Assembly (NCBI GenBank): GCA_021186555.1
Contig: JAJKFL010000042.1
Coordinates: forward strand, 11,090,781-11,154,780
DNA: 64,000 nucleotides
Direction: 5' to 3'
From: Reticulitermes speratus
Taxonomy: Eukaryota > Arthropoda > Insecta > Blattodea > Rhinotermitidae
Below the pieces are notes generated by a model. The model made no database searches. It saw only the letters and a program-made list of their open reading frames with translations, and had not been told where the DNA came from. A program made the translations under genes and the position numbers. Shown piece after piece: positions 10,087-21,680 of this stretch. The first letter of the stretch is position 1; each line of letters begins with the position of its first letter.

Positions 10087-11194
10087 CTCTATATCTGAGA
10101 ACGTGCCCCTAAATAAACCAATTTACGTCGTTACCACCCATTTACATTTGACTGTATAGCAATGTTACACAATAGAATTTTAGTTAAATAATTCCATTTT
10201 CCAACAAAAGTACATAAACTAACTGAATTACAGACACACAAAAAAACAGTCTAACACGTAAATGTACATAACAATTCTGAAAATGGGCATGTAGACTTAT
10301 TGACTTGAATTTTGCTGCAGTTCCGTGTCTTAGCATCTCTTTTATCTACACATTCTATTATTCAGTGGGACAATAAAAATGTTTGTGTTATGCGCCCTAA
10401 TCACGTGTATTAGTGTTAGTCGTAATTCCCTTTAACATTTACAACTCATCAGCTATCAATTACTGCTATATCCTCTAGCAAATCCTATGTAATGTGCAAA
10501 GGGGATATTTCCTAACAGGTTACGTGACTTCGTAGTGATTGCAGCCACTCACCCCAAATAGCGCCGAGGTTAAGAATGCGTGAAGCTTTACCTCCTCTTC
10601 CCCCAAAGACTTTTATAACGCGGTACTTAAGAACTGCGCAAAATCTACCTTTTCACCTTAGCTCTATCAACATTCGACTTAATATTAACCTGTGTTTATC
10701 ACATTTTTTTAACATTCATTAACCGAACTACATCGATGCAGCTTTTGTATTTACTGGTTCCACTTTGTTCCCAATATAAACATGTACAATCTCGTATTAA
10801 GTGGGCGCCGATAGCTCCTTCCTCAGGGAAGCTAATCACTCACCTCCATCTAGTACCGAGGTTAAGAATGAGTGGACCTATACATCCACTCCTTCACATG
10901 CCTGCCTTCATGTCCGGATGCTTGATTAAGCACAGCAATAGCTTCTTTTTTTTTCGTCTTTATTTGCCTACACGTAATAAGCCAGCTCTTCATTGTAACT
11001 CAGATACGGGATGTTTTCTTGAAGGTAGAAAACGAATTTCTAAATATTATTCAGACATCGTTCGTTACCAGAAGGACGAGCGGGCACAGACTTGTAACCA
11101 TCAGAGCAGTAAACGTTTTCTCCCCCCCCCCCCCCGGGGCCGTTTTTCTGTCTCTCTCTTCGTGACGTCATGATTGTTCTGATCACGTGTTTTA
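10087..11194. other. Non-coding, with SINE C-like tail at 10801-10930
   Basis: 10801-10930 has the order CTCCTTCCTCAGG, ACTCACCTCCATCTAGTACCG, AGGTTAAGAATGAGTGGA and GCCTTCATG, shared with the 3' part of SINE C copies and with 21341-21475, 22635-22700 and 23040-23135. A 10 to 16 base C run lies at about 11121-11136. The 145-codon open frame across it has no recognisable domain and I do not call it a gene. Confidence 0.45.
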
Positions 11195-11350
11195 AAAGTC
11201 ACAAGCCTTACATTTTTTCCCCACAAAATGTATTTACGTGTTTCGTGTGATTCTCATAAGAGCAACTATTTCCCTAAACAGATTCCACCGGTGTGCTTCT
11301 AATGGTAACGGATTGTGTTATCTGTAAGTTACGAACTTAATTTTGAGGTA
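11195..11350 (+). repeat. Dispersed repeat family R4
   Basis: Keeps the R4 order: AAGCCTTACATTTT, CCCACAAAATGTATTT, GATTCTCATAAGAGCAACTATTTCCCTA, then TTACGAACTTAATTTT. Shares this with 14165-14360 and 35540-35720. No coding capacity. Confidence 0.55.
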
Positions 11351-12404
11351 TTACAAGGACTTCACCCTTCAGTGGTTGCTAATTCAAATCAGTGTTACAG
11401 AAGAATATCAAAGGACAACCTTAAACCCTCTCGTTTACAGTCCTGTGCGGACTTACCATGGCAGCAGAACGACTGTGGAATGCGAAACCTCCAGAGATTT
11501 TGGCCTATGTTTAAAGTCAAATAATAGTGTCGACAGTTATCTTGAAAGCCTGATATTGGAATTCTCTGCATTTTAATACCTTTGAGAATAAAAGCTATCC
11601 TTCCTTAGTCAAATATTAGCATAGATATTAATGTTAGTATAAGAAGGACTTTTGTATCACGGTGTTTGTGCAGAAGTGGAATATGTTTATTTTTTTAGGA
11701 AGGTTTAAATAATGATTGAAAAATTACACAATCAGAAGCTTCACAATTTGTAACCTTTGCATAATACTGTTAGGATCTACGATCGAGAAATCAAAGAGAA
11801 TAAGATGTGCGCCACATGTAACACGTACATTTTACTTAGAAACCTAAAAGTAGGAGAAGGTGTTGCGAAATAAGGCATGTTTATTTACATTGTACTTTAT
11901 GACATTACAGAGGGTAGAACTACTGGATGACCTGTAAATGGTAAGTTCTAATGTCTTTTGTGTATTACTTCCGGCATTACCTCGGAATTCTTCTGGAGGA
12001 ACTAAGGAAAACCACGAAAATTCTTAGTCACAATTGCCGCCTTACCGACAGGCATATCTTGAACACAAATGAGAGCCATAATGCTCGCGCCAAATTATGC
12101 TGTACGTACGTGTGCATGGGAGCATAATATTAAGATGAGCGTTAACCTGGCTCAGGATAGTATTCAGTGGCGACCTCTCGTAAATACGCAGTGTGTTATA
12201 GGCTGTTTTATAAGTGTACGCTTCATGTAAATAATGCACATATAATTAATTTATTTGGCCTGAATTTAATAAGAACTTTTGTCATCTGATTTATCGTTAG
12301 TAGAATTCGATCTTCTGAAAAACTATGCATGACCACAGTAAATAACCATGACATACGTTGGATTTTAATAGCTGGATTATAAAAGCACATTACCTACTAT
12401 AACA
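11351..12404. other. No recognisable feature
   Basis: About 1 kb with no exon, repeat or transposon recognised. Confidence 0.45.
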
Positions 12405-12408
12405 TGAA

Positions 12409-12930
12409 CAAGACAGGCAATGTACGTATAACGTAACATTGAGGCGCGTTCGCGTAACCACTGTTGCCGTGTGAAAGCAATAGATATTATATATTCTGAG
12501 TGTTTGTAGGCTTAGTTATCCAGCATGCAATGCGCATGCGCCATATTGTTATCTGTGGCCTCTCCGGCTCTAAAATATTTCTCCACATTATCTTTTAAAC
12601 AGCACGATTTAAGAAAAATGTTATTGAATATAAAACGTGTTTTTTATATTCTCCACAACTTTTGTCTGAAATATTTCTCATTCGAAGAAGAATTTAGCGA
12701 GAAATTGTCATAAATGTGTACTGGTCGTCACGTAAAGTACCCGTTATTCTTATCACATTTTAATGAAACTTGAATTTTCTAGACAGATTTTTGGAAAATA
12801 CTCAAATATCACATTTCATGAAAATCCGTCCAGGGAGAGCCGAGTTTTTCCATGCGGGCGGGCTGACGGACGGACAGACATGATGAAGTTAACAGCCGCT
12901 TTTCGCAATTTTACGAACGCGCCTAAAAAC
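12409..12930 (+). repeat. Dispersed repeat family R5
   Basis: Second copy of the family at 3985-4382. It has AATGTACGTATAACGTAACATT-type and GCGTTCGCGTAACCA blocks at the left, TTTCATGAAAATCCGTCC and GGACGGACAGACATGATGAAG near the right end, and GCGCCTAAAAA at the end. It is longer than the other copy. Class unknown; no ORF with a recognisable domain. Confidence 0.55.
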
Positions 12931-14164
12931 GCAAGATTCCTGGTACTGGAACGCTGTAAAACAGAAGGATGGATTCATGACTTCTGCCTCTAAATTCTGC
13001 GTAAGTTAGTATTCTAGCAGTGACGGGACATTGAAAAATGCAAGCATAAAACATAATGTTTCTTTTCATTGTCCCATAGGCGGTAATACAGTTTGAATGA
13101 GCATTTTATCGGCCTATTAATCAGTACAATAATGGCAAGTTAATTCTAAAATCTCAGGGCCACCCAACGTTTAACCCCGAGTTGTCACGGTGGTAAACCC
13201 TTCGCCATTAAATACATGTATTATAATAATGACATCTCTGTGATTTACTCAAACAGTATAAAAAATATAAGCATAAACGACCTAAACACTGCTTACTCTG
13301 AATAGAGCTGGATGTCAGGTAGTGTTTTTGTGCTATTTTGTTAATTTTCACTACTCTAATACTTATCAGTTGTCATTGTTAATTAAATGCCTGGTGGAGG
13401 CTCCGGCCCCCCAAGTAGAGACTCCAGAAGCTGGTAAATGGCACGGCTTGAAATAAATGTAGCTCTTTTGTGTATAATTGTTGGAAAACTGAAAATAAAG
13501 CTCTTATAATTTAAATAAATAAATAAATAAAATAATGACATACATTTGAGGGTAGCAAATAAAGGCTATAAAGAAGACAATACATAATCTGTTATCTTAT
13601 TTAAGCACTGCCATCTTTAAATTCTTAGAATATTGTAAGGAGTGCAAATTGTAAAATCAATTTTAATTTTCGGGAAAATTTATGGGCTAAATTACGAAAA
13701 ATTATTTTTAATTTTATACAACTTAACCAAGAACGACCACATGCTGAAGTGCATATCTCCACTCTTGATTTCCAAGATAAGTACGCAGGTGCGTAGGAGT
13801 AGGCCACGCATTTATACTTTGCACAGATTAATTTGTGTGGCTATTAAAAACCGTAGCGAACTTTTAGATCAAAATATTATAAATATAGATCGAAGAGGAT
13901 AAGGAAACGAAGTGCATGAAAAAGAAAAGTAAAAAGTATGCCCATGATTATTAATGTGTACATTACCAAATATTACTGAAATTATAATAATCTCGTTATT
14001 TTAAAAAAATAATGGCCCTGTGAACATACTATGCTCGAAATGCAGTATGTGGTCTTGCCACTGTTATCCGCTTTGGCATTACAAAGCCAGTCCTAGAGTA
14101 GAACGCACTGGTTACAATTTATGTTCATATAAAATTCACGTTCATAATGAAATCCCAAAACCAA
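12931..14164. other. No gene; (AAAT)n at about 13511-13540
   Basis: A short AAAT microsatellite is the only distinct feature. No splice-flanked coding segment seen. Confidence 0.45.
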
Positions 14165-14360
14165 ACATTATTAAGGCCCGATGGTAACTATATGTACCAC
14201 CATCAGTAACACAAAAATTCTGCATTTCAGCCACAAAGTGTATTTATTTGTTTTACAAGATTCTCACAATAAAGAGCTACTATTTCCCTACACGGCATTA
14301 GTTAAATGGCATTTGCAGTGCAGTCAGATTTTGTCCTCTGTGAGGTACGAACTGAACTTT
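14165..14360 (+). repeat. Dispersed repeat family R4
   Basis: Contains CCACAAAGTGTATTTATTTGTTT, ATTCTCACAATAAAGAGCTACTATTTCCCTA and TCTGTGAGGTACGAACTGAAC in the R4 order. The last block matches 35540-35720 almost exactly. Confidence 0.58.
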
Positions 14361-15245
14361 TATGTTTAAATTACTGGTCCTTTCTTCTTGCCCTGATTTC
14401 AGGCTTCAAAGTGTTAAAAATACATAAATTATTATTAGCCACAACTCTTCGTTTACACGGATGCAAAAGTTACAAAGAAAGGAACTGTTGTATGTGCCAC
14501 TATTATATGGCTACATTGTTGTTAAAGGGCTATGTATATTGGAATGATATGCACACTGTCACATGTTTGATGTAATTAATATTTTACGCATTGTACCTTG
14601 GCAATTGCCCCGTGGTGGTCCGAGGCCCTGATGTGAGACTCAGAATCACATGCCGTGCAAAAGCCAAGACCACTGGACTCGGAACTCCTTGGAAATTATA
14701 AAAGCGGGGGACTTCCTCAGATAACATTCTCTTTTGTTAGGTTATCATCATACGCCTGCGACAGCATAACGAGGGTTGTAGTGTGTCTCGCCGCCAGCTG
14801 GACCAGGGAATTGTCATCTCCGTTCTGTTACTTCGGCTCTCTTAGTTAATAAATCTATATATTGATCACACTACCGTGATTAAGGAATAACTGATACCCC
14901 GCCTTCAATCCACATTCTCAAGACACGACTAACGCCCTTAGTGAACAAAATACAGGATACGTCCACTAACAAGCAGGGGTTGAAGGGATAAAACAGAACA
15001 CCAACTGAAGAGAAGAGAGAGAACAGAAATGCATTGCCTGGAAGTGGTCGTATAAGAGTGAACGATTGATCATGATGACATTAGAGAAGAACTGGCAATA
15101 ACACAGATCAAAATAGAACGTTAGTAAAGGCATTTATAAATATTTACTGAAAACAATCACAAAGCTGCTCTATCAGTGTCAACAGAAAGTACACGAGGAC
15201 CAAGGCTAACTGCGATAAAATTTGAAACGAGCGGTTTTAACGGTT
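14361..15245. other. No recognisable feature
   Basis: No repeat or gene recognised. Short open frames only. Confidence 0.45.
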
Positions 15246-15246
15246 G

Positions 15247-15495
15247 TAAGGCCGCGTGGTCTAAGGCGTGGGTCTACGGCCGCTCGCTTGCTGGGATTGT
15301 GGGTTCGAATCCCGTCGTGGGCATGGAGGTCTGTCTCTTGTGAGTGTTGTGTGTTGTCAGGTAGAGGTCTCTGCGACGGGCTGATCACTCGTCCAGAGGA
15401 GTCCTATCGAGTGTGGTGTGTGATCGTGAAGACTCGATACTTAGGAAGCCCTGGCCCACTAGGGGCCGTTACGCCATTGGAAAAAAAAAATCAGG
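15247..15495 (+). mobile_element. SINE A, full-length copy
   Basis: The tRNA-derived head has GGCCGCGTGGTCTAAGGCG and box B GGGTTCGAATCCCG, then CATGGAGGTCTGTCTCTTGT, AGGTAGAGGTCTCTGCGACG, TCGTCCAGAGGAGTCCTA and the conserved 3' part CCCTGGCCCACTAGGGGC ending in an A run. It matches copies at 60566-60812 and (5' truncated) 63585-63720 along its length. Confidence 0.88.
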
Positions 15496-16050
15496 AACAG
15501 GCAAAAAAAGCTAAATAGGTCTCGGTGATGAAGATAATGGTTTGTAATGATCCACACATCACATTAATAAATCCGTTTAATACAAAGCGCTCGTCCTATT
15601 TAATAAAATATTCCCCACCCAATAATTTTTCGACAAAGTTGCGCCAAATGTGGGTTCTTTGTAGGTTTGTCTGCGATCTATTTGGCACATGTTTCCAGTA
15701 TTTCTTTTTCTAAACAAATTTTCTAAAAATTACAGAAACAAATGTGCAGGTACATTACTACAAAAAATCCAACAGACACAAGAAACTACCCACAAAACGC
15801 GTGACAAATTTCGTATCTCTACAGCTTGTAGGTGATTAGAAAACTGTACTAAATCTCGTAAAATTAACTTTCGTAAGAAATGGATTACAATTTTCCCCTA
15901 ACAATACATTTATTTTGCTACACGTGCAAACGTTTTGGTTCCGTATAACGCATCATCACTGCGCGTGTTCCGACAGCATGTTGCCACACTGCTGCGACTT
16001 TTGAAGATACAAGTGAACCGGTATTACAAATGTGCGAGATCTGAGATTCT
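15496..16050. other. No recognisable feature
   Basis: Contains a motif near 15925-15965 that loosely resembles the reverse complement of the hammerhead family, but the core is absent. Nothing else seen. Confidence 0.4.
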
Positions 16051-16054
16051 CACT

Positions 16055-16225
16055 GCGGTGGCCATAAAAATGGCTGCCTTCTGAAAAGTGACGTTGTGTA
16101 CTGTGATAGATATATACCGACGGTTCAGACTAACTTTCTACTTCTACCATAAGGGATAATTTAAGCAGCATATTCCTTCGTAATGTCGGTACGTATCTAC
16201 CACACTACACGGTTTCACATCCTAC
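16055..16225 (+). repeat. Dispersed repeat family R2
   Basis: Begins with TCTCACTGCGGTGGCCATAA, has GACGTTGTGTACTGTGATAG and ATACCGACGGTTC, and ends with ACTACACGGTTTCACATCCTAC. These match in order the segments CTTCTGGGATGTGACGCCGTG and TTACCGACGTTTCGG of other R2 copies (24505-24715, 51690-51895, 55505-55745, 57140-57430, 62350-62480). Confidence 0.5.
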
Positions 16226-16249
16226 AAGAAAGTAACATAAAACTACTTT

Positions 16250-16775
16250 AACTTGACAATGTATATACCGTGCATTATTGTGATAATATATTACTTACAT
16301 AACCAACATATTGCACCAAAACGTAACTAACTAAGGTTGTCACTTAACCCTACATATGTTTCGGCTCAAAATGAGCCATCATCAGGGGTTTCTAGTTTTT
16401 TAGCTTCCACTTTGATCACTTTCTTCGGTATAATTTAAAAACAGCGTTGTAAGTTCTGTTGGAGCCGGCACTACTTCAATTTCCTAACTCGTCTCCTCTA
16501 CGGTCTACATCCCGGTAACTTATTACATCGTACAACACGACAACCGACCGCACAACAACAAACTATTATAGTGCTTAGTGTTACAGTGTCCAAACCATGG
16601 CTCCAACAGAACTCACGGTACATGTTTTTAAATTATACCGAAGAAAGTGATCAAGTGGAAGCTCAAAAACTAGAAACCCCTGATGATGGCTCATTTTGAG
16701 CCGAAACATATATATGTTAAGTGACAACCTTAGTTAGTTACATTTGGTGCAATATGTTGGTTATGTAAGTAATAT
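16250..16775 (-). mobile_element. Hammerhead inverted-repeat element IR7
   Basis: A 13 bp direct repeat ATAAAACTACTTT flanks it at 16237-16249 and 16776-16788. Arms of about 150 bp (16287-16440 and 16622-16774) begin with AACCAACATATTGCACC and its complement. The tail ACCGTGCAT is at the left (16267-16275). The spacer contains its own inverted pair around GTTCTGTTGGAGCC. The left-arm ribozyme is intact; the right-arm one (16673-16720) has lost GUAGGG at the cleavage site. Confidence 0.8.
16346..16390 (-). ncRNA. Predicted type I hammerhead ribozyme, core intact
   Basis: Minus strand: stem I AACCC/GGGUU, CUGAUGA, U, stem II GGCUCA-UUU-UGAGCC, GAAA, stem III AC-AUAU-GU, A17, GGGUU. All catalytic positions fit, and stem II is six pairs. 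One of the best copies in the window. Confidence 0.82.
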
Positions 16776-16788
16776 ATAAAACTACTTT

Positions 16789-17199
16789 GTTAAGTAACTT
16801 TTAAGTTGTTATTCAGTTTTGTCATTATTCGTTCGAAACTGTAATATCGCCATGTTAAATACACCTGCACTTACATCGTCAATTTACGACACTGTCCACT
16901 ATCAGTTTCACACCTAGGACGTAACAAACAGTCTATGACGCCCAGAATGTCTGACTTCGATACACACGCTCTCTTTAATTATAATAAAACTGACTTTATT
17001 TAAGCCTACACTATAAAATAATTATTTATTTTGCCAATTACAAACTTCATTGTTAAGTCAGATCTAATGTATAATCAGCTACTGCATTTCATTATTACTT
17101 TAAAACTTAAAAGCACAAGAGTTACGTACAGGTAAACGCGCTGTGGATTATTGAGCTGGGTCTGATGGGAAGAGAGTGTTACAATCCTATCAGACTGGC
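16789..17199. other. No recognisable feature
   Basis: AT-rich; nothing recognised. Confidence 0.4.
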
Positions 17200-17524
17200 A
17201 ATTTAAGCAAACAAAATCGCGACTCTATTCAGTGCATTCTTCATGTGACCGCAACTGGCCCTCTGTGCAATGAATCTACATTTCTGTGGATGCTCCAAGA
17301 CAACAGAGGCAGGAAGTGTCCTCGGAGTCTTCGTCAGTGTCGCCTGCAGTTTGGGATTTTTTGGATTTTTTTTTCTGCTCTTGTGAATCTCTCTTGAGAT
17401 ATGCCGCACGCTCTCTTTCTTATTTCTCCAGCACAGTTATTTCCTCTTTTGCTCCGAACCTTCTGTCGTACTGGGTGTCAAAGCATTTTCGACAGGGGTA
17501 TCAGTCAATGTTATTTTGTTCTGA

Positions 17525-17650
17525 TTTACATTCTTGCTCGTGGCGGGCTCTTGTGAATGCGGCAAATTTAACCTTCGGGTTCCATAAAACGCGGGGAATT
17601 TCTTGTTTAGCTGACGACTGATTAGCTTCTCAAGAAGGACTGTGCTCCAT
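17525..17650 (-). repeat. Dispersed repeat R3 overlapping the pogo remnant
   Basis: Has GTGAATGCGGCAAATTTAACC, TTCGGGTTCCATAAAACG and TTAGCTTCTCAAGAAGGA in the order shared with 24765-24905 and 44385-44530. Either R3 inserted here or R3 derives from the same pogo-like element. Confidence 0.45.
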
Positions 17651-18247
17651 GGAGGAGGTAATTAACATTCTTGTTCTTTTTGCGTACGGTTTAGGAAGGT
17701 TTCGAACTTCCTCTGGGGTACAGGATGTGTTGCCACTTTGAAGTAGATGATGATCGTTCGAGAGAATCATCAAAATCGCAGAAACGTCACTGTTGCTATT
17801 GGAAGCTGCTGCCTCCATAGGAGGGGCAGCTATACCTGGAACCTAAGCTTCCATGAATTCTTCGTTTTCAAAAATAGCCCGACTGAAGAGGTAAATTCCT
17901 GAAACCCTGCTTTGGTATTTGCAGTAAAAAGGTATGTTGCGACAGAAGGAATGCCACATATTGTCATTGTTGTGCCTGGACGATTAGTTATGCAGGCATC
18001 ATATGCGCGGTTCACATAAGTCACCTCTATGAACAAATGCCAATCGTGGTTGTCTAGCAACAGAGTTACTGGTCTTTCTTTCGACGGCTTAACATGTGCC
18101 ACGAAATGTCTTACAAAATCCTCCTCCGTCATGTACCCAGATGGATGGACCGTGTGCTAAAAGTGTCGAATGTACCCTGTGTTCAGTGAGTGTTGGTGAG
18201 GTGCTTTTACCTCACCTTCCCTTATCCTTTTGCAGTATCTTGCCTAA

Positions 18248-18525
18248 ATTTTTTTTTTCTGGATGAAGGGCCCTCGCACCACAGCCTTAAGGCTTTTTGT
18301 GCAACCCCAATGAAGATGATGAGGATGAGCAGTTTTTTTACCAATTTTTACAATTAATGGAGCACCAGTGGAATGAATCGACAGGGGAAAACCGACAACT
18401 CGGAGAAAAACCTGTCCCAGTGCCACTTTGTCCACCACAAATCTCACATGGACTTGACCTGGGACCGAACCCCGGGCCTCCGTGGTGAGAGGTCGGCGAC
18501 TAACCGCCTGAGCCATGGCACGGCC
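18248..18525 (-). mobile_element. SINE D inserted in the pogo-like gene
   Basis: A perfect 14 bp direct repeat AGTATCTTGCCTAA flanks it at 18234-18247 and 18526-18539. On the minus strand the tRNA-derived head (CATGGCTCAGGCGGTTAGTC box A, GGGTTCGGTCCCAGG box B) starts next to 18525. The body has AGATTTGTGGTGGACAAAGT and ATTCATTCCACTGGTGCTCC, and the element ends in AAGGGCCCTTCATCCAG plus an A run. Intact duplication and tail indicate a fairly recent insertion. A head fragment is at 19340-19395. Confidence 0.9.
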
Positions 18526-18810
18526 AGTATCTTGCCTAATACGAAAAGGAATCTGAAAATCCTTCGCCGTGTTCCTTGTTGACCTTCCACGTTTCCGCAC
18601 AGCTCTCAGCTTGTAGCACTGCGCAAAGGCGTGTGCTGCTCGTATATGACCTCTTCTTGCAAGTACGCATTTTTTAGCTTCTTGAAAGGAAGAGAAAAAA
18701 TCAGACTGGTAAAACAACTAACAAATACGTTACTAATCGAAAGCGGGGCAAGTTGACACAGTGAGCCAACATGCCTCACATTGAGTGTGCCGACCTGCCC
18801 CGTCGCCACC

Positions 18811-20107
18811 TTCTTATGTTTTAGACTGTATCATCGTCAAACATGACGGAAGTCTACAATTCTCTCTAGCTCCAATGTTAGCCAAAAGCAGGTACCATTC
18901 ATGGGTGGCACAATGTCACACGTAGCTATAAACAAACTTAAACACAAAACATTTTACACAGCGATGGAAAAATACTTACTGCGGTGGAAAAAAATAAAAC
19001 ACTAGCCCACGCTTCAGTCATAGCTCACAAAGCACGGTCGCTTGCTGACCGCTCATAGGAGAAGCCACTGAAGAGTAGAAACTGCCAATTGCCGCTATCC
19101 TGCGCTGTCATTGGGAGTTATGGCCCTTGTTCCAAATTACCCCTGTACAGAAATAGCCCCATTCTCCCCTACACTTCTTTATGTCACTTAAGATATACTC
19201 TATATTACGAAACATACGTAGCACCCTTCCCCTCCCCAACCACACCATAAATTTAATAAAGGGAAGGTAAACCGCTTATCGCTTCTGTTCCGTACTTCGA
19301 AGATCTGTATTTGGTCCCAAACCTGCATGTTATGACAAAGGGTTATTGTGGTGAAGGGCCCAGCGACTAACCGCCTGGGCCATCGCACGGCGTTCGTCCT
19401 TTACCTCAGTCACCCCAGAAAAATAGAGGCGTATCACCTTAAGTAGGCTAATAATCTGACACACTCTTTGAAAAAAAAAATGCTATTCTCAGTCGCTGGG
19501 CACAATATTGCACTGCACTTGTTAAGATATGCACCTTAAGGCCAGATCTTGTTCACGGATAGTAATAGTAAAATGGCTATTAAAATATTAAATGTTAACT
19601 AGAGGACTCAAAAATAAAACCTGGAACAACCACAAATTAAAAACCATAAAAAGAGCCATGAACGCTGACTGAACAGACCACAGACACAACACAAAATTCA
19701 GAACAAACACATTTTAAATTCTTATCACCACTAACGCCATCTTGGAGGACGAACAAAGTCCAAAGTAAGGTAAGTACGTCAGTAAGTCACATACCATCGT
19801 CAGACCCGTATACAGTCTCCTCGAATTTCTGAGCATTGCGTAACTGGCCTTGATGAACAGACATTACATTGAACAGGCAGGATAGCTTCTTTATCCAACC
19901 GCTTGTAGTTCTTCTTACCTTGCAAACTCACACTTTCAGTAAATCTATCCCTTTTGTTTCCCTTCATTCTGTAAACAGGTAAAACTTCATTTTGCTTTAT
20001 TTAAATAAAGTTTACATTCATAGGAAAAAACTGTTAAAAACTGTCACTTTCGTTAATACAATACAGACCTACATGATGACGTCATAACATTCCTAACTGA
20101 AATATCT
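18811..20107. other. Non-coding; SINE D head fragment at 19340-19395
   Basis: 19340-19395 contains GCGACTAACCGCCTGGGCCAT, matching the reverse complement of the SINE D head. The remainder shows no gene. Confidence 0.45.
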
Positions 20108-20485
20108 TCATACTGTAGTCTGTCTTACGACAGGTCCGTAGCCTCTTCCAAAATAAGTTCTCCACACAGTGCGATCTAGTGCTTCCACTTTCAATTTCCT
20201 GTACACTCTCTTTTCTTTAAGGTCATCCAGTAGCTGCTTACGTCTTCTTCCTAGTCTTCACGTGATTTCTACCCTTCCCTCTAACTTTCCTTCAATCACA
20301 TGTTTTCAGAAGGCAGTTTCTACGCAAGATGTGACCAATCCAGTTAGCCTTTCTTCTTTTTATTGTATGTACGATATTCCTCTCCTCCTTGACTCTGTAT
20401 AATACTTCTTAATTTCTCACACGATCGGTGCAACTGATCTTCTCCATTTTTCTCCAGCACCACATTTCAAAACTTTCCACGTATG
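20108..20485 (-). mobile_element. LINE fragment (3' end)
   Basis: The minus strand matches the 3' portion of the LINE at 41880-43733: the C-terminal coding part (EMWCWRRMEKI-like, ILHKIKRR-like, HVIEGK-like) and the 3' end CTGTCGTAAGACAGACTA. It is a 5'-truncated copy, typical of target-primed reverse transcription. Frameshifts are present. Confidence 0.75.
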
Positions 20486-20827
20486 AAATGTTCTGTACTT
20501 TATTTAACGGCATTCTGAATATCGGAAACTGTTAAGCGTCGAATGGTAAGTGATTGATGCATGACGAGTTGGGAAGGATGCGGAAGGACGCTGTCGTAGC
20601 GTAATCGTATCGCTATCCTGGAATCAGCCTCTAGTGAATGAGTAAAACCATGAAAAATGTCAGGATGACCGACTTCGCGCCTTATATTCGAATCAGACAC
20701 TTCCAGGCTATAAGTCTGGAGCGTCTCCGCCACGCCACCCGCTTCTTTCTATTGTCAACTCAACATAAATTTCTAATACATCGTACTGTCGAAAGTTTAT
20801 CAAATTCCTTAAGAGACAAAAATATAT
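20486..20827. repeat. Dispersed repeat R6 at about 20490-20670
   Basis: Contains TTTATTTAACGGCATTCTGAA, GTTAAGCGTCGAATG and a following stretch with TGGGAAGGATGCGGAAGGA. The same order (TTTATTTAACGACGCTGTAAA, TATAACGTCGAATGA, TTGGGAAAGATGTGAAAGGA) occurs at 24970-25200. Unclassified. Confidence 0.5.
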
Positions 20828-21011
20828 ACAATCGAACCCTGTTATAACGACATCGGTTTCTACGACACCTCGTCTATAACGTCAGATATTCTGTGGTACC
20901 AATAAATTCCTTCCCGTTAACCATAACAATATAATCGGTTATAAAAACACTCGTTTATAACGATACAAAATATTCAGTCCCCTTCATGACGTTATAACCG
21001 AGTTCGACTGT
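20828..21011. mobile_element. Pogo-like MITE
   Basis: Ends are imperfect inverted repeats, CAATCGAACCCTGTTATAACG at the left and CGTTATAACCGAGTTCGACTG at the right, next to TA dinucleotides. This is the form of small non-autonomous elements moved by Tc1/mariner-pogo transposases. The 184 bp interior is AT-rich with several more ATAACGA motifs. No ORF. Confidence 0.65.
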
Positions 21012-21680
21012 AATTCATAATTTACTGTTTTACTCACACACACACACACACACCTGTTCCACATACACACTCGTAATTTATAAAACATTTCCGTAACAGA
21101 GACCACCCTGTTTTCCCCATACTCGATTATCCGGGGGTGAAATTTTCGTCTATCATACGCTTTCGTTAAGACACAGTAACTTCTAAAACAAGCTTGTACT
21201 AGCTTCCAACCACGCACTCGTTTTATTCAAAAGACTATGACGAGCAATTCTATTCCCGGTAGGGGGTAAGACATTTCACTCCCTTCAAAACCGTCCAGCC
21301 CGGTTCTGGGACCTACCAAACTTCCCAGTTAATGTATACAGGGGTCTCCTTCCTCAGGAATAAGGCATATGGGACGTGAAGCTAACCTCTCACCTGCATG
21401 TAGTACCGATTTTAACAATTAATGGAGCTATATCACCACTTCCCATACGCCTTCAGGGCGTGCACAAGCGCAAATTTATCGTTTTAAGGCTCGTTCGTCT
21501 ATTATTAAGTACCCTGTTACGTGTATTAGCAAGTATTTAACGAACAGGAGCAGAAGATGGCAGAAGCAGAAGGTATGCTTGACTACGTATTACAGTTTCC
21601 ACCTGTTCTGACTGCTTTTAGACAGCAACACCGCCTACTGCACGTATATACCTATAGCATGGCGCTTACAAGCTTAGTTG
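21012..21680. other. Non-coding; (CA)n at 21036-21054 and SINE C-like tail at 21341-21475
   Basis: 21341-21475 has GTCTCCTTCCTCAGGAATAAG, CTCACCTGCATGTAGTACCG and ACGCCTTCAGGGCGTG, matching the 3' half of SINE C. Nothing coding. Confidence 0.45.

Larger units (their letters stand above)
17200..18810 (-). pseudogene. Broken pogo/Tigger-like transposase
   Basis: On the minus strand 18132-17830 encodes a segment with FVAHVKPSKERPVTLLLDNH, which is characteristic of the DDE_1 endonuclease domain of pogo/Tigger/Jerky transposases. The normal next DNxSH/GI..PPHxSH region has diverged. Downstream (17818-17290) there is a C-terminal-like segment with TPEEVRNLPK and KNPKNPKLQATLTKTP. Upstream, 18620-18540 encodes GRSTRNTAKDFQIPFR, like the psq helix-turn-helix of the family. 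About 200 residues that normally separate these domains are missing, stops and frameshifts are present, and a SINE sits at 18248-18525. A dead, internally deleted DNA transposon. Confidence 0.72.

Noticed and set aside
10736..11173. 145-codon open frame
   Set aside because: Spans a SINE C-like tail and a C run; no domain or exon pattern.
15247..15320. tRNA gene
   Set aside because: Box A and box B are present, but the cloverleaf is incomplete and the sequence continues into a repeated SINE body; the same holds for 55082, 55785, 60566 and other heads.
15920..15970. Hammerhead-like reverse motif
   Set aside because: CAGTGATGA and ACCAAAACG depart from the core at several catalytic positions.
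16125..16160. Possible N-terminal receptor exon encoding FYFY (TTCTACTTCTAC)
   Set aside because: FYFYE precedes TEQF in relatives, but there is no suitable splice donor in phase and the site lies in an R2 repeat.
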